Shown in pieces: positions 34,232 through 43,121 of a stretch of 64,000 nucleotides of DNA. The notes beneath the pieces are model-generated. The model was not told the origin of the DNA. It did not search any database and worked only from the letters and a program-made list of their open reading frames with translations. Both the position numbers and the translations under genes were made by a program. Numbering within the stretch: position 1 is the stretch's first letter; each line of letters starts with the position of its first letter. The DNA is from BJGO01 sp039810885 (GTDB taxonomy: Bacteria; Bacteroidota; Bacteroidia; Chitinophagales; UBA10324): contig JBDHXV010000004.1 in the NCBI GenBank assembly GCA_039810885.1, positions 32,946-96,945 on the forward strand, in the 5' to 3' direction.

Positions 34232-35416
34232 ATGAATAAGGAAACATTTAAGGCAGAAGCCGCAGCTCTTTACCCTGAATTATTGATTATCAGAAGGCAC
34301 ATTCATCAACACCCGGAGCTTAGTGAACGTGAGCAGGAAACTATGATTTATATTTCTTCTAAACTTGCAAGTTATCAGATAGCTCACCAATGTAATATAG
34401 GCGGGTATGGGATTGTAGGGCAAATTGAAGGAGCCAAGCCTGGAAAATCGCTGCTTCTGCGTGCAGATATGGATGCCTTACCAATTACAGAAAAAAACGC
34501 TGTACCCTATTGCAGTATAAATAAAGGAGTGATGCATGCTTGCGGCCATGATGTACATAGCACGTGTTTGCTTGGAGCGTTGCATATTTTATCTAAGTAC
34601 AAAAATGATTTTGGAGGAACGATCAAATTCGTGTTTCAACCGGCTGAGGAGAAATTGCCGGGTGGCGCAACTCGAATGATTGCTGCTGGAGTGTTGGATA
34701 GGCCAAAGCCGGATATGGCTTTGGCACTGCACGTGTTTCCCTCACTCGAAGCCGGAGAAGTCGGCTTTAAAAGCGGAATGTATATGGCTTCGTGCGATGA
34801 GATTTATATAACGATAAAAGGGAGAGGCGGGCATGCGGCTATTCCGGATGAGATTAACAATCCACTTTATATTGCAGCAGGGCTTTTACTGAAAATAGAA
34901 CACTTGGCATCAGTTTATAAACTTGCTCCGTCCCCTACTGTATTGAGTTTCGGAGATTTACATGCTACAGGAGCTACGAATGTAGTACCTGATCAATGCA
35001 CCTTAGCAGGGACGTTTCGAACAATGAATGAAGAATGGCGTTTTCAATGCCACGAAGAGATTCTTAATCTCATACAAAATTTTGCGCACGAACGCCATTG
35101 TGAAATCGAATGTGTAATAGAAAAAGGGTATCCCTTTTTAATAAATGATGAAGTCGTTACCCGAGTTGCACAACAAGAAGCACGAAATTATCTCGGCTCC
35201 TCTAATGTAAAGAACCTTGACATCAGAATGGCTTCGGAAGACTTTGCTTATTACTCTCATATAGTTCCCTCATGCTTTTTTCGCTTAGGTACGGGCAATA
35301 AGGCTAAAGGAATTATATCTCCGGTGCACACTTCGACCTTCGATATTGAAGAAGATGCTTTGCCTATAGGTGCCGGCCTGTTAGCATGGATTTCTGTTCA
35401 GTTACTTTTCTCTTGA
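34232..35416 (+). CDS. M20-family amidohydrolase (N-acyl-amino-acid or hippurate hydrolase type)
   Basis: A metal-dependent hydrolase of 394 residues that releases an acyl group from N-acyl amino acids or related amides; it has no signal peptide, so it is cytoplasmic. Metal ligand motifs are intact: MHACGHDVHS, VFQPAEEKLPGGATRM with the catalytic glutamate pair, LALHVFP, and the final PVHTSTFDIEEDAL. A dimerisation lid domain (about residues 185-300) is inserted as in the IAA-amino-acid hydrolase/AmaA subfamily. Converges on the EnvC-like gene with a 1-base gap. The natural substrate is not clear. Confidence 0.9.
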   Translation: MNKETFKAEAAALYPELLIIRRHIHQHPELSEREQETMIYISSKLASYQIAHQCNIGGYGIVGQIEGAKPGKSLLLRADMDALPITEKNAVPYCSINKGVMHACGHDVHSTCLLGALHILSKYKNDFGGTIKFVFQPAEEKLPGGATRMIAAGVLDRPKPDMALALHVFPSLEAGEVGFKSGMYMASCDEIYITIKGRGGHAAIPDEINNPLYIAAGLLLKIEHLASVYKLAPSPTVLSFGDLHATGATNVVPDQCTLAGTFRTMNEEWRFQCHEEILNLIQNFAHERHCEIECVIEKGYPFLINDEVVTRVAQQEARNYLGSSNVKNLDIRMASEDFAYYSHIVPSCFFRLGTGNKAKGIISPVHTSTFDIEEDALPIGAGLLAWISVQLLFS

Positions 35417-35417
35417 T

Positions 35418-36641
35418 TTATTTTTTCATCAGCCACTGTGCGGGATTCTGAAACACCGTACCTTTCCATATTTCAATATGCACGATTGTTAAATCATTTT
35501 CTTTATCTGTATAAACTTTGCCAATAATATCTTTGGTATTTACCTGATCTCCGGCTTTTACATTTACACTTTCCAGATTACTATACACGGTAAAATATTC
35601 ACCATGTCGTATCAATACCGCACGATGATACACCGGGTTTGTTAAAACGCTTATTACCGTGCCTTTAAATAAGGTACGAATACTAGCACCCGGAGTGGTT
35701 TTGATATCCATTCCATTATTTTTTGTAGTAACATTTTTTAATAACGGATGTTCATGTGTACCAAATGTTTCCCAAATACTTCCCTTTTCAACAGGCCAGG
35801 GAAGCTTACCCATATTAGCCGCAAAGCTGTTTGATAACTCTTTCGCTTCCGGTGTAAGTGTTAAAGTGCTGCTCTCTCCACTCGACGTTTTTATCGGGCT
35901 TGAAGGTTTTGTAATTGAAGCAATCTCTTTCTTAATTAAATCTTGTATTTGTTTGTTCAGCTTCGCTTGTTCTTTTTTCTTGGCATTGATATCGTCTTTA
36001 ATTTTCTTTTCTTGTTTACTTAATGACTTAGCAATAATATCTTGTTGATTATGCTCTTGAGTTAACACTTTTTTTTCCTTTTCTTGAGTTTGAATAACTT
36101 GCTTTTTCTCTTCTTTCTGTGCTACCAATACTTTTTGCTTGTTACCGAGATCCTGCATGGATATTGTAATCAATTGAGCCTGAAATTTTTTATAGGTATT
36201 ATAGCGACGAGTATATTTTATACGCTCAACAGCATCATTAAAACTCTCGGCAGAAAATATAAAAATCAACACATCATAAGCTGTGCGGTGCTTATAAGCA
36301 TATCGAATCATACGCGCATAGTTCGCTTGCATTTTTAATAATTCGGCTCTAAGACCGGAGATATCCGAATTTGTTTTACTGATGTCTTTATCGATCAGAG
36401 TAACCTGTTTGTTGAAGGTGTTAATGAGTTGTACTCGTAAATTGATTTTATTCTTAATAGTATTCAACTGAGCCAGTGATGCATTTTTATTTTTTGTAGT
36501 AGCATCTAATTCTTTTTGCAAAGAATTGATTTCTTTCATCAAATCGTTCTTCTTCTTATTTAACTCCTCTTTTGTCTGAGCGGCAGCTTTTGTAAAAGTT
36601 GTTCCTAATAATAACAATATAATCAACAGCCGTTGCAACAT
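35418..36641 (-). CDS. EnvC-like murein hydrolase activator with degenerate LytM domain
   Basis: A 407-residue periplasmic protein. The signal peptide ends near AAAQ. Residues about 22-260 form long coiled coils rich in Lys, Glu and Gln. Residues about 280-407 form a LytM/M23 fold. In active M23 peptidases zinc is held by H-x(3)-D and H-x-H; here these positions read NNGMD (around 306-310), YSNL in place of YAHL (about 352) and TIVHIEI in place of HLHFEI (about 387). So at least two of the His ligands are replaced, as in EnvC, which activates amidases at division sites and does not itself cut. Last gene of the envelope operon, overlapping the DUF4292 gene by one base. Confidence 0.88.
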   Translation of the reverse strand: MLQRLLIILLLLGTTFTKAAAQTKEELNKKKNDLMKEINSLQKELDATTKNKNASLAQLNTIKNKINLRVQLINTFNKQVTLIDKDISKTNSDISGLRAELLKMQANYARMIRYAYKHRTAYDVLIFIFSAESFNDAVERIKYTRRYNTYKKFQAQLITISMQDLGNKQKVLVAQKEEKKQVIQTQEKEKKVLTQEHNQQDIIAKSLSKQEKKIKDDINAKKKEQAKLNKQIQDLIKKEIASITKPSSPIKTSSGESSTLTLTPEAKELSNSFAANMGKLPWPVEKGSIWETFGTHEHPLLKNVTTKNNGMDIKTTPGASIRTLFKGTVISVLTNPVYHRAVLIRHGEYFTVYSNLESVNVKAGDQVNTKDIIGKVYTDKENDLTIVHIEIWKGTVFQNPAQWLMKK

Positions 36642-37396
36642 TACTTATTTGAGAAAGGGAATTTTTGTGGTTCATTAAGAATTATTTTGGAGAAATCAAG
36701 TTCGATCATTGATTCTTCCCCATCATGTAATATCCATGTTCTATGTAAAGCAAAGGGCTTCTGTGCCTCCAAAGTATAATCCCCATTCGTAATGGTCAAT
36801 GTTTTATTATCTGAATTATTTTGAATAAACATTTTCAGAATACGGTATTGGCGGTTAAGGTACACGAAGGTATTAAGTTTATCCGTGCTCGAATTCAACA
36901 CCAGAGTTGTGTCATGTCTTACTATCTTACCTTGATGCGGATCGTAATAAAGTGCATTACCTTGTATTAAATCTTGAATCGTGTAAAAGTCAACGGGGAT
37001 ATTAGTGAACCGCTTAATGATCTCATAGCTGTATGTTTCATTCTTTTTATTGAAGCGATCTAGGATGCGGACGGAGTCTTGTGTAAATAAAATACGCATT
37101 ACTTCGATGCCCAACAATGGACTAACCGACACCCATATCGAACTGTCTTGTTTCGCTCTGATATTAGCTGTTAAGTCCATGGTGCCGTCAGTATCGGTTA
37201 TTTTTATTTTACATTTTGCATTCAACCATTCATAGGTAAACCTATTAACCTGCAGCATGGAATCGGCAATATGTTTTTCAAAATTTGACAAGATTGGTTC
37301 CGGCTTATATTTCGAAGATTTGCGAAATAAGCCGCATGCGCTAAAAAGCATAAACAGAATAAAGCCGATTGATTTAATCGGCCAACTTGCGTTCAT
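36641..37396 (-). CDS. DUF4292 lipoprotein
   Basis: A 251-residue lipoprotein with lipobox LFSAC (Cys21). The mature part fits DUF4292: WLNAKCKIKITDTDGTMDLT, WVSVSPLLGIEVMRILFTQD and an all-beta C-terminal segment, which resembles LolA/LolB-type lipid carriers in pattern. Bacteroidota usually carry it next to a TPR gene and an EnvC-type gene, as here. It overlaps the upstream TPR gene by 23 bases and the downstream gene by one, so translation is coupled. A role in envelope lipid or lipoprotein traffic is an inference from fold pattern and location. Confidence 0.85.
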   Translation of the reverse strand: MNASWPIKSIGFILFMLFSACGLFRKSSKYKPEPILSNFEKHIADSMLQVNRFTYEWLNAKCKIKITDTDGTMDLTANIRAKQDSSIWVSVSPLLGIEVMRILFTQDSVRILDRFNKKNETYSYEIIKRFTNIPVDFYTIQDLIQGNALYYDPHQGKIVRHDTTLVLNSSTDKLNTFVYLNRQYRILKMFIQNNSDNKTLTITNGDYTLEAQKPFALHRTWILHDGEESMIELDFSKIILNEPQKFPFSNK

Positions 37397-39110
37397 TGAT
37401 TTTCTTTTGAAGCAGTTGCTTGTCGCCTCCGTTATCTAAAGCTCGCTGCCAAAATTTTATTGCATCGTCTATTCTTCCCGATTGAAATAAGATGTCACCA
37501 TAATGCTCGAGAACAGACGGAGACTTTGTACTTGGCGTAATTGCTTTTTCCATCCACGATAAGGCGGCACTGTACTTCTTTTGTTTGTATAAAACCCAAG
37601 CATAGGTGTCTATATAGTTTGGATTACTTTGTGCGAGCTGCATCACTACTTTAGATGCCATCTGTTCTGCTTTATCCAGTTTAACACCTCTGAGAGCCAA
37701 ATTGTACGCATAGTTGTTTAACGCATACACATTATTAGGATCTATTTCTAATGCATTATCATAATGGTGATCTGCCATTGTATAGTCTTGTATGGCATTA
37801 TAACAATCTCCTAAAGTCGCCTCTGCCTGAGACCTCAACCCGGTATCCTCGCTGTCAAAACGAATCATGGTTTCTAATGATGATATGGCTTTATTATATT
37901 CCTTTTTATCGAGCCACGCCAATCCATTGTAATAAAAAACCAGTGGTTGATAAGGAAACAACTCTTTAGCCTCTTCTGTGTAACTCAACAAGTCACTCTT
38001 CAGCCCTAACCTTGTTTGTAAAAGAAAAACTTGCTGCCATACAATAAAGCGGCTCTTATCTATCCGAAGTGTTTTATAGTACATATCTAAGGCTTCTGCA
38101 TCCTCACCGCTTTGAAAAAGGATGTCTCCATTTATTGCATAAGCTTTGGCTTCATTCGGATGTGCTGCAATAAGTAAGGAGCCAAGAAGGATGGCCTCGT
38201 TTCTACGTTTGATTTGTTGTAAAACATTCAAGTATGTGAATAGCGTTTTTACTTTATAGTCTATAGTGATCTCGGACGAACGAAAAACATTTTTCAAGTA
38301 TGGAAAAGCATGGTCATAATCTTGTTGGTTTAAATAATAATCAGCCATCATCGATTGTGCTTTCAGATTGGTGCTATCCATTGCTGCAAGTTTTTGTACC
38401 GTTTGCAACGCACGTTCGTTCATATTCAAGGTTGTGTATAAATCTGCAAGCATTCCGTAATACGATGGCTCATTCGGATAGGCCTGTATCAAGGAATTTA
38501 ACTCTGCTATGGCCTTCTCCGGTTTATTTAGATTTAGCCAAAGATTTTTTCGTGCAGTGGCAATTTCTTCGGTAAGTCCTGTGATTTTTTCTAATTGATT
38601 AAATACGGCAATTGCTTTTTCGTATTGTAAAGACTTAATATAAAAATAAGCTTCATCAGAAAGATAATCGGGTTCGTTAGGATATTGTTTTGCTAAAGAT
38701 TGCATCAATCCGGCTGCATCTGAGTAGCGGCCGGTTGCCTCATAAATGTCTGCTGCTGCTACTTTATACCATTTATTGGAATTATTCAGCTTTAGCGCAG
38801 AAATAATATATTGTAAAGCTTTTTCATATTCTCGTTTATCGAGATAAATCATCGCGAGATTGTATAATGCGGCATCATTTTGCGGGTTTATTGTCAGCAC
38901 CTCATTAAACTGTGCAACGGAGGCATTAAAATTTCCACTTATCTTACGGCGGCATCCTTCAATAAAGTATTGTTCTTGCTTAACATCACTCACAGACTTT
39001 ACATGAGTGGGAAACAAGTCTTTATCCTTATTTGTGCTCGTTGAAGTTTGTTTCACCTTGCAAGAACTCAAGGCGACAACACACAACAGGTATAATTGTA
39101 ATTTATGCAT
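37374..39110 (-). CDS. TPR-repeat lipoprotein
   Basis: A 578-residue protein with lipobox LSSC (Cys17) followed by about a dozen tetratricopeptide repeats (from about residue 55 to 575). Repeats such as AALYNLAMIYLDKREYEKAL, FYYNGLAWLDKKEYNKAI and NVYALNNYAYNLALRGVKL are clear. Such outer-membrane lipoproteins act as scaffolds. It starts one base inside the preceding nucleotidyltransferase gene and overlaps the DUF4292 gene by 23 bases at its 3' end, so the three genes are translationally coupled. Confidence 0.87.
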   Translation of the reverse strand: MHKLQLYLLCVVALSSCKVKQTSTSTNKDKDLFPTHVKSVSDVKQEQYFIEGCRRKISGNFNASVAQFNEVLTINPQNDAALYNLAMIYLDKREYEKALQYIISALKLNNSNKWYKVAAADIYEATGRYSDAAGLMQSLAKQYPNEPDYLSDEAYFYIKSLQYEKAIAVFNQLEKITGLTEEIATARKNLWLNLNKPEKAIAELNSLIQAYPNEPSYYGMLADLYTTLNMNERALQTVQKLAAMDSTNLKAQSMMADYYLNQQDYDHAFPYLKNVFRSSEITIDYKVKTLFTYLNVLQQIKRRNEAILLGSLLIAAHPNEAKAYAINGDILFQSGEDAEALDMYYKTLRIDKSRFIVWQQVFLLQTRLGLKSDLLSYTEEAKELFPYQPLVFYYNGLAWLDKKEYNKAISSLETMIRFDSEDTGLRSQAEATLGDCYNAIQDYTMADHHYDNALEIDPNNVYALNNYAYNLALRGVKLDKAEQMASKVVMQLAQSNPNYIDTYAWVLYKQKKYSAALSWMEKAITPSTKSPSVLEHYGDILFQSGRIDDAIKFWQRALDNGGDKQLLQKKINERKLAD

Positions 39111-40111
39111 TATAAAGACCGCGTGTAATCGCCAATGCTTAGGTTAACTGCTTTACCTTGTATTTCACAATGATTGCCTACCATAGAATCTTCAATTAAT
39201 AAGCCGGACAACTTCGTATGTGTTTGAACAATGCTGTTTTTAACAAGACAAGAATCAATAACAGAGTTTTTTCCAATCGAGGCATAAGGACCAATGACGC
39301 TATTCCGTATAACGGTATTTTCACCAATATATGACGGTTGTACAATAACAGCATGCTCCTGAATTACGGTAGCGTGGATTAATACTTCGTTCTTAGAATT
39401 TTCTAAAACACGTTGATTGGAGAAAACGGTTGCGTCCTTGTTACCACAATCGAGCCACTCGCGAACTTTACCTATGCTTAACTTTTTGCCTTTTGCATTC
39501 ATATTTTTTAATGCTGTGGTAATCTGATATTCTCCTCCTTCGCGGATATTGTTATCTAACAGATATTGTAATTCTGATTTCAGGTATTCGCCATCGTGAA
39601 AATAATAGATCCCTATGATAGCTAAATCGGAGATAAATGTTTTTGGCTTTTCAACAAAATCCGTTATAACTCCGCTCTTATCGGTGATGACTACACCAAA
39701 AGCAGACGGGTCTGGGATTTGATGTACCCATATTACTCCGTCTTTTGAGGTGTCTATCTGAAAGTCGGCATAAAACAAGGTATCAGCAAAAGCTATAATC
39801 ACAGGACCGCTAATGCTTGCCGCAGCACACATAATTGCATGGGCTGTTCCCAATGGTTCATCCTGATAATAGATGCTTCCTTTAGCATCAAGATTTTCGG
39901 CAATATGAATCAGATTCTTTTCGACTTCTTCACCAAAATGACCAACGATAAATGCAATCTCTGTGATTTTCTCCGTACACATAGAGGCTAACCCTTCAAC
40001 CAAACGTTGCACAATAGGTTTTCCTGCTATAGGTATTAAGGGCTTTGGAGTTGTGAGTGTGTGTGGCCGCATTCGTTTTCCCATTCCGGCCATAGGTACT
40101 ATAATCTTCAT
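39110..40111 (-). CDS. Sugar-phosphate nucleotidyltransferase
   Basis: A 333-residue enzyme that makes an NDP-sugar from a sugar 1-phosphate and an NTP. It opens with VPMAGMGKRMRPHTLTTPKP, the nucleotide-binding loop with its catalytic Arg and Lys, then PLGTAHAIMCAA (base-recognising loop), AFADTLFY (metal-binding Asp) and DFVEKPK. Residues about 245-333 are a left-handed beta-helix tail (ENTVIRNSVIGPYASIGKNS). Similar to glucose-1-phosphate thymidylyltransferase and mannose-1-phosphate guanylyltransferase relatives; the substrate is not settled. Follows dut by 30 bases and couples to the TPR lipoprotein by a one-base overlap. Confidence 0.88.
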   Translation of the reverse strand: MKIIVPMAGMGKRMRPHTLTTPKPLIPIAGKPIVQRLVEGLASMCTEKITEIAFIVGHFGEEVEKNLIHIAENLDAKGSIYYQDEPLGTAHAIMCAAASISGPVIIAFADTLFYADFQIDTSKDGVIWVHQIPDPSAFGVVITDKSGVITDFVEKPKTFISDLAIIGIYYFHDGEYLKSELQYLLDNNIREGGEYQITTALKNMNAKGKKLSIGKVREWLDCGNKDATVFSNQRVLENSKNEVLIHATVIQEHAVIVQPSYIGENTVIRNSVIGPYASIGKNSVIDSCLVKNSIVQTHTKLSGLLIEDSMVGNHCEIQGKAVNLSIGDYTRSL

Positions 40112-40141
40112 TCGGATTTTTTCGATAATTAGTATGTAAAG

Positions 40142-40576
40142 TTAACGATGTCCGGTGTGTCCAAACCCACCTATGCCCCGCTCCGTTTCTGAAAGGAGTT
40201 CTGTCGCTTGCCATTCGGCTTTTTCATGTTTTGCAACGATGAGTTGAGCTATGCGTTCTGCAGGTTCTATCGTTTGATGTTCACCCGACAGATTAATTAA
40301 AATCACTTTCAACTCTCCCCTATAATCAGAATCAATGGTTCCCGGTGCGTTTAGCACAGTTAACCCCTTTTTAGCTGCCAAACCTGAACGGGGTCTTACC
40401 TGAACCTCGTATCCAATTGGGATTTCAAGGAATAAACCCGTTGGAATCAGTACCCGTTGCATCGGCAATAAAGTAAGCGACTCTTCCAGGAATGCCCGTA
40501 CATCCATTCCCGCTGCGCCGCTTGTTTCATACGCTGGCATCGGGTTATTGGATTTATTAATGATTTTAATTTTCAT
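40142..40576 (-). CDS. dut: dUTP diphosphatase
   Basis: Hydrolyses dUTP to dUMP and pyrophosphate, keeping uracil out of DNA and feeding dTMP synthesis. The 144-residue trimeric-type enzyme has all five motifs: GAAGMDVRA, RPRSGLAAKKG, GTIDSDYRGEL with the catalytic Asp, ERIAQLIV and the flexible RGIGGFGHTG tail. It lies between a flippase and a nucleotidyltransferase of the envelope operon, which is a setting I associate with Bacteroidota. A candidate promoter just upstream (40583-40590) could give it independent expression. Confidence 0.95.
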   Translation of the reverse strand: MKIKIINKSNNPMPAYETSGAAGMDVRAFLEESLTLLPMQRVLIPTGLFLEIPIGYEVQVRPRSGLAAKKGLTVLNAPGTIDSDYRGELKVILINLSGEHQTIEPAERIAQLIVAKHEKAEWQATELLSETERGIGGFGHTGHR

Positions 40577-40582
40577 ACTTCA

Positions 40583-40590
40583 CAAAAGTA
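40583..40590 (-). promoter_or_regulatory. Possible internal promoter before dut
   Basis: Minus-strand TACTTTTG fits TAnnTTTG, 6 bases upstream of the dut ATG, inside the 48-base gap after the flippase gene. No -33 TTG at the right distance. Confidence 0.35.
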
Positions 40591-40624
40591 GCAGTATTAA
40601 ATCTATTCGATAATGAAGCAGCCT

Positions 40625-42091
40625 CTATGTTGGCAGGGGCTTCTTTCTCAACTCGATTAAATAAATAACAAGCAAGACTAGAGCAAGAATCAGCATATTT
40701 AGGCTAAAGAAAAAGAAACGGCTTTTATCATATAATCCTTCAAAGAAGTAGCTATAGGTAAAGTATAGTAAAAGCGAGCCTGCGATGTATCCGATTATCT
40801 TCTTTAGGTTATAGGGAATCGGGTAATAATGCTGCCCAACAAGGTAGGAAATAATCATCATCGTTGCATAGCAAATGAACGTAGCCCAGGCCGTTCCTGC
40901 ATAGCCATATTGAGGAATCCACCATATACAGAGTGTAAACGTAATTGCTGCCCCCATCAAGGCTATCCAAGAACCAATCAACGTTTGGTTGCTGAGTTTG
41001 TACCATATAGAGAGGTTGTAATAAATACCCAAGCACATATTAGCCATTAATAAAATAGGAACGATAAAAAGGCCTTCATGAAATTTTTTATCTATGAAGT
41101 ATTTTAAGAAATCCATGTTAATCATAATGCCAATGAAAATAATTGCACATACTGCCACAAAGGCACTCATTGTTTTTGAGTAGGTTTTTCGTGCATCCTG
41201 TTTTGTAGATTCGTTGAAGAAGAAAGGCTCTGCTGCCATACGGTAAGCTTGAATGAATAGAGTCATTAAAATCGACAACTTGTAACACGCCCCATAAATA
41301 CCTATCAACGCCAGATTCTGGTCTTCGCTATAGGGTAAAAACTTTTTTAGCAATATTCTATCCATCGTTTCATTAATCATACCTGCGGTTCCTACAATAA
41401 TGAGTGGCCACGAATAACGAAGCATTTCTATAACAAGTTGACGGTTTAATCGAAAGTGCAAGCGGCGATAATCCGATAGAAAAAAGAAGAAGGTTATTAC
41501 GCTGGCAATTAAGTTGGCAAGAAATACAAAGCCCTCGGCATAATTTTCGGGAAAAATGTTTTTTAGGAAATCAGACTTAGGTAAGTAAAGCAGGAATAAT
41601 AAATTCAACGTTACTGTAATGCTTATGTTGCTGAGTTTTAAAAAAGCATAGCGTAACGGGCGATTATGCAAACGCAGGTTAGCAAATGGAATAACACAGA
41701 GGGTATCTGCGGCCATTATCACTGCAAACCATTTTACATAGTACACTTTATGTGCATAGCCAAGTTGTTGTGCGATAGGTTCTGCGGCGATATAAAGTGC
41801 CGAAGAGAATAACAGTGACGTAAGCAGCAGGGAGAGCATAGATGTATTCCATACTTCACGATTATCCCGATTCTGACTGCTGAATCGGAAAAAAGTTGTT
41901 TCCATACCATAAGTGTATAATACAAATAAGAAGCTACTATATGCATAGAACTCTGTAATAGTGCCATACTGCATTTGTGAAAACAGGTATGTATGCAATG
42001 GCACCAAAAAATAATTTAGCAGGCGGCCAACAATATTGCTTAGCCCATAAATTGCTGTTTGCCCTGCAAGGCGTCTGATGACCGAACTCAA
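40625..42091 (-). CDS. Wzx-type oligosaccharide flippase
   Basis: A 488-residue polytopic protein with about 14 membrane helices, of the MATE/polysaccharide transport superfamily that moves lipid-linked oligosaccharides to the periplasmic face of the membrane. The N-terminus RRLAGQTAIYGLSNIVGRLL, the following FLVPLHTYLFSQMQYGTITE and the repeated aromatic helices fit the family. No ATG is at the homologous start, and TTG at 42089-42091 is the likely initiator. It heads the operon with dut, the nucleotidyltransferase and the lipoproteins. The glycan carried is unknown. Confidence 0.88.
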   Translation of the reverse strand: MSSVIRRLAGQTAIYGLSNIVGRLLNYFLVPLHTYLFSQMQYGTITEFYAYSSFLFVLYTYGMETTFFRFSSQNRDNREVWNTSMLSLLLTSLLFSSALYIAAEPIAQQLGYAHKVYYVKWFAVIMAADTLCVIPFANLRLHNRPLRYAFLKLSNISITVTLNLLFLLYLPKSDFLKNIFPENYAEGFVFLANLIASVITFFFFLSDYRRLHFRLNRQLVIEMLRYSWPLIIVGTAGMINETMDRILLKKFLPYSEDQNLALIGIYGACYKLSILMTLFIQAYRMAAEPFFFNESTKQDARKTYSKTMSAFVAVCAIIFIGIMINMDFLKYFIDKKFHEGLFIVPILLMANMCLGIYYNLSIWYKLSNQTLIGSWIALMGAAITFTLCIWWIPQYGYAGTAWATFICYATMMIISYLVGQHYYPIPYNLKKIIGYIAGSLLLYFTYSYFFEGLYDKSRFFFFSLNMLILALVLLVIYLIELRKKPLPT

Positions 42092-42112
42092 TGGATTACT
42101 TTATGCGAAACA

Positions 42113-42120
42113 CAAAACTA
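42113..42120 (-). promoter_or_regulatory. Promoter -7 element of the envelope operon
   Basis: Minus-strand TAGTTTTG fits TAnnTTTG and lies 21 bases upstream of the flippase TTG start. The nearest TTG (42135-42137) is only 14 bases away, so the -33 box is weak. Confidence 0.45.
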
Positions 42121-42229
42121 TATTAACCATACACCAACATTGTTTCAATAGTACACAGATAGTAAATAAATTGTCCTGAAATAAAAAAAGCGGCTTGTGA
42201 GCAGCGATGTAAAATGAGAAACCTGAAGG

Positions 42230-43063
42230 TTACAAATTAATCTCGTACACCGTACCGTTGATTTCAACTGTTGCCTTACCATCACAGGCGCCGTTGCCAA
42301 AGTCTATGGTACGAGCGGGTTTTCCGCTTGGCGTTACCACCAAAACTCCTTTGCGAATCCAACGGCAGCCGATGGCAATTTCTAAAGGTGATGTTATCGT
42401 TGACGTATAATTATCTCCATCGCGAGAAACTCCTGATGAAGAACCTGTAATACGATAGACATCATCGTAAGGTGTTAAGGTATTGCTTCCCGAAATCCAC
42501 TCGCGCGTGCGGGTGCCTGTACTTGTAAACGTAGTATTGTCGCTGAAATAAATGTTTCCTTTCTGAATATTTACGGTGTAAGTTAGATTTCCACTTGTAT
42601 TTTGCCCATTATTAGTAACAGTCTTCAGAATTTCATATTTATTTCCGGAGACATAATAATTGTCTGTTTTAATTTGAATCACTGTACCTTCTGCTCGGTA
42701 CTTACCTGTCCAAGCAGCACTGATTGTTCCCTTACGGTATTTGTTGTCCCAATCACTGCAAAGGCAACCATTCCCATCTGACGAGAATTCAATAACCATG
42801 GTCTTTGGATTCGATGTGGTGTCTATCGTCACCGTTGCACATTCGGGTAATAAGGTTGATAATATGCCTGTTGATTCATCCAATTTCATTACTCCATTAT
42901 CGTAGGCAGCAGAGTTTAGTGCATCAATAATACCATTTGACTCCTGAGTTATGGTATAACTGTCTAAGGCAATTCCAGTATCGCTTGATTCATTATCCTT
43001 AACACAAGAAGTGAAGAAGAAAAAAAGGCCCGATAAAGCAACAATCCCAAGTTGTTTTTTCAT
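42230..43063 (-). CDS. Predicted lipoprotein, function unknown
   Basis: A 277-residue protein with lipobox FFTSC (Cys20), then acidic DNESSD. The mature part is all-beta, with repeated strand-turn patterns such as AAWTGKYRAEGTVIQI and GNKYEILKTVTNNGQNT. Such beta-rich lipoproteins are common in Bacteroidota and I cannot name a family. Two cysteines in CLCSDW and a final GNGACDGKA may pair. It has its own strong promoter (43083-43112) and sits downstream of, and in the same direction as, the ECF sigma factor genes, which makes it a possible regulon member. Confidence 0.8.
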   Translation of the reverse strand: MKKQLGIVALSGLFFFFTSCVKDNESSDTGIALDSYTITQESNGIIDALNSAAYDNGVMKLDESTGILSTLLPECATVTIDTTSNPKTMVIEFSSDGNGCLCSDWDNKYRKGTISAAWTGKYRAEGTVIQIKTDNYYVSGNKYEILKTVTNNGQNTSGNLTYTVNIQKGNIYFSDNTTFTSTGTRTREWISGSNTLTPYDDVYRITGSSSGVSRDGDNYTSTITSPLEIAIGCRWIRKGVLVVTPSGKPARTIDFGNGACDGKATVEINGTVYEINL

Positions 43064-43082
43064 ATAGAATGAATTGAGAGTT

Positions 43083-43112
43083 CAAATTTATTCAATATTG
43101 GTGCCATAACAA
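43083..43112 (-). promoter_or_regulatory. Promoter of the beta-rich lipoprotein gene
   Basis: TTG (43110-43112), 19-base spacer and TAAATTTG (43083-43090) on the minus strand, a good Bacteroidota promoter 19 bases before the ATG at 43063. Confidence 0.65.
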
Positions 43113-43121
43113 TTATTATTA

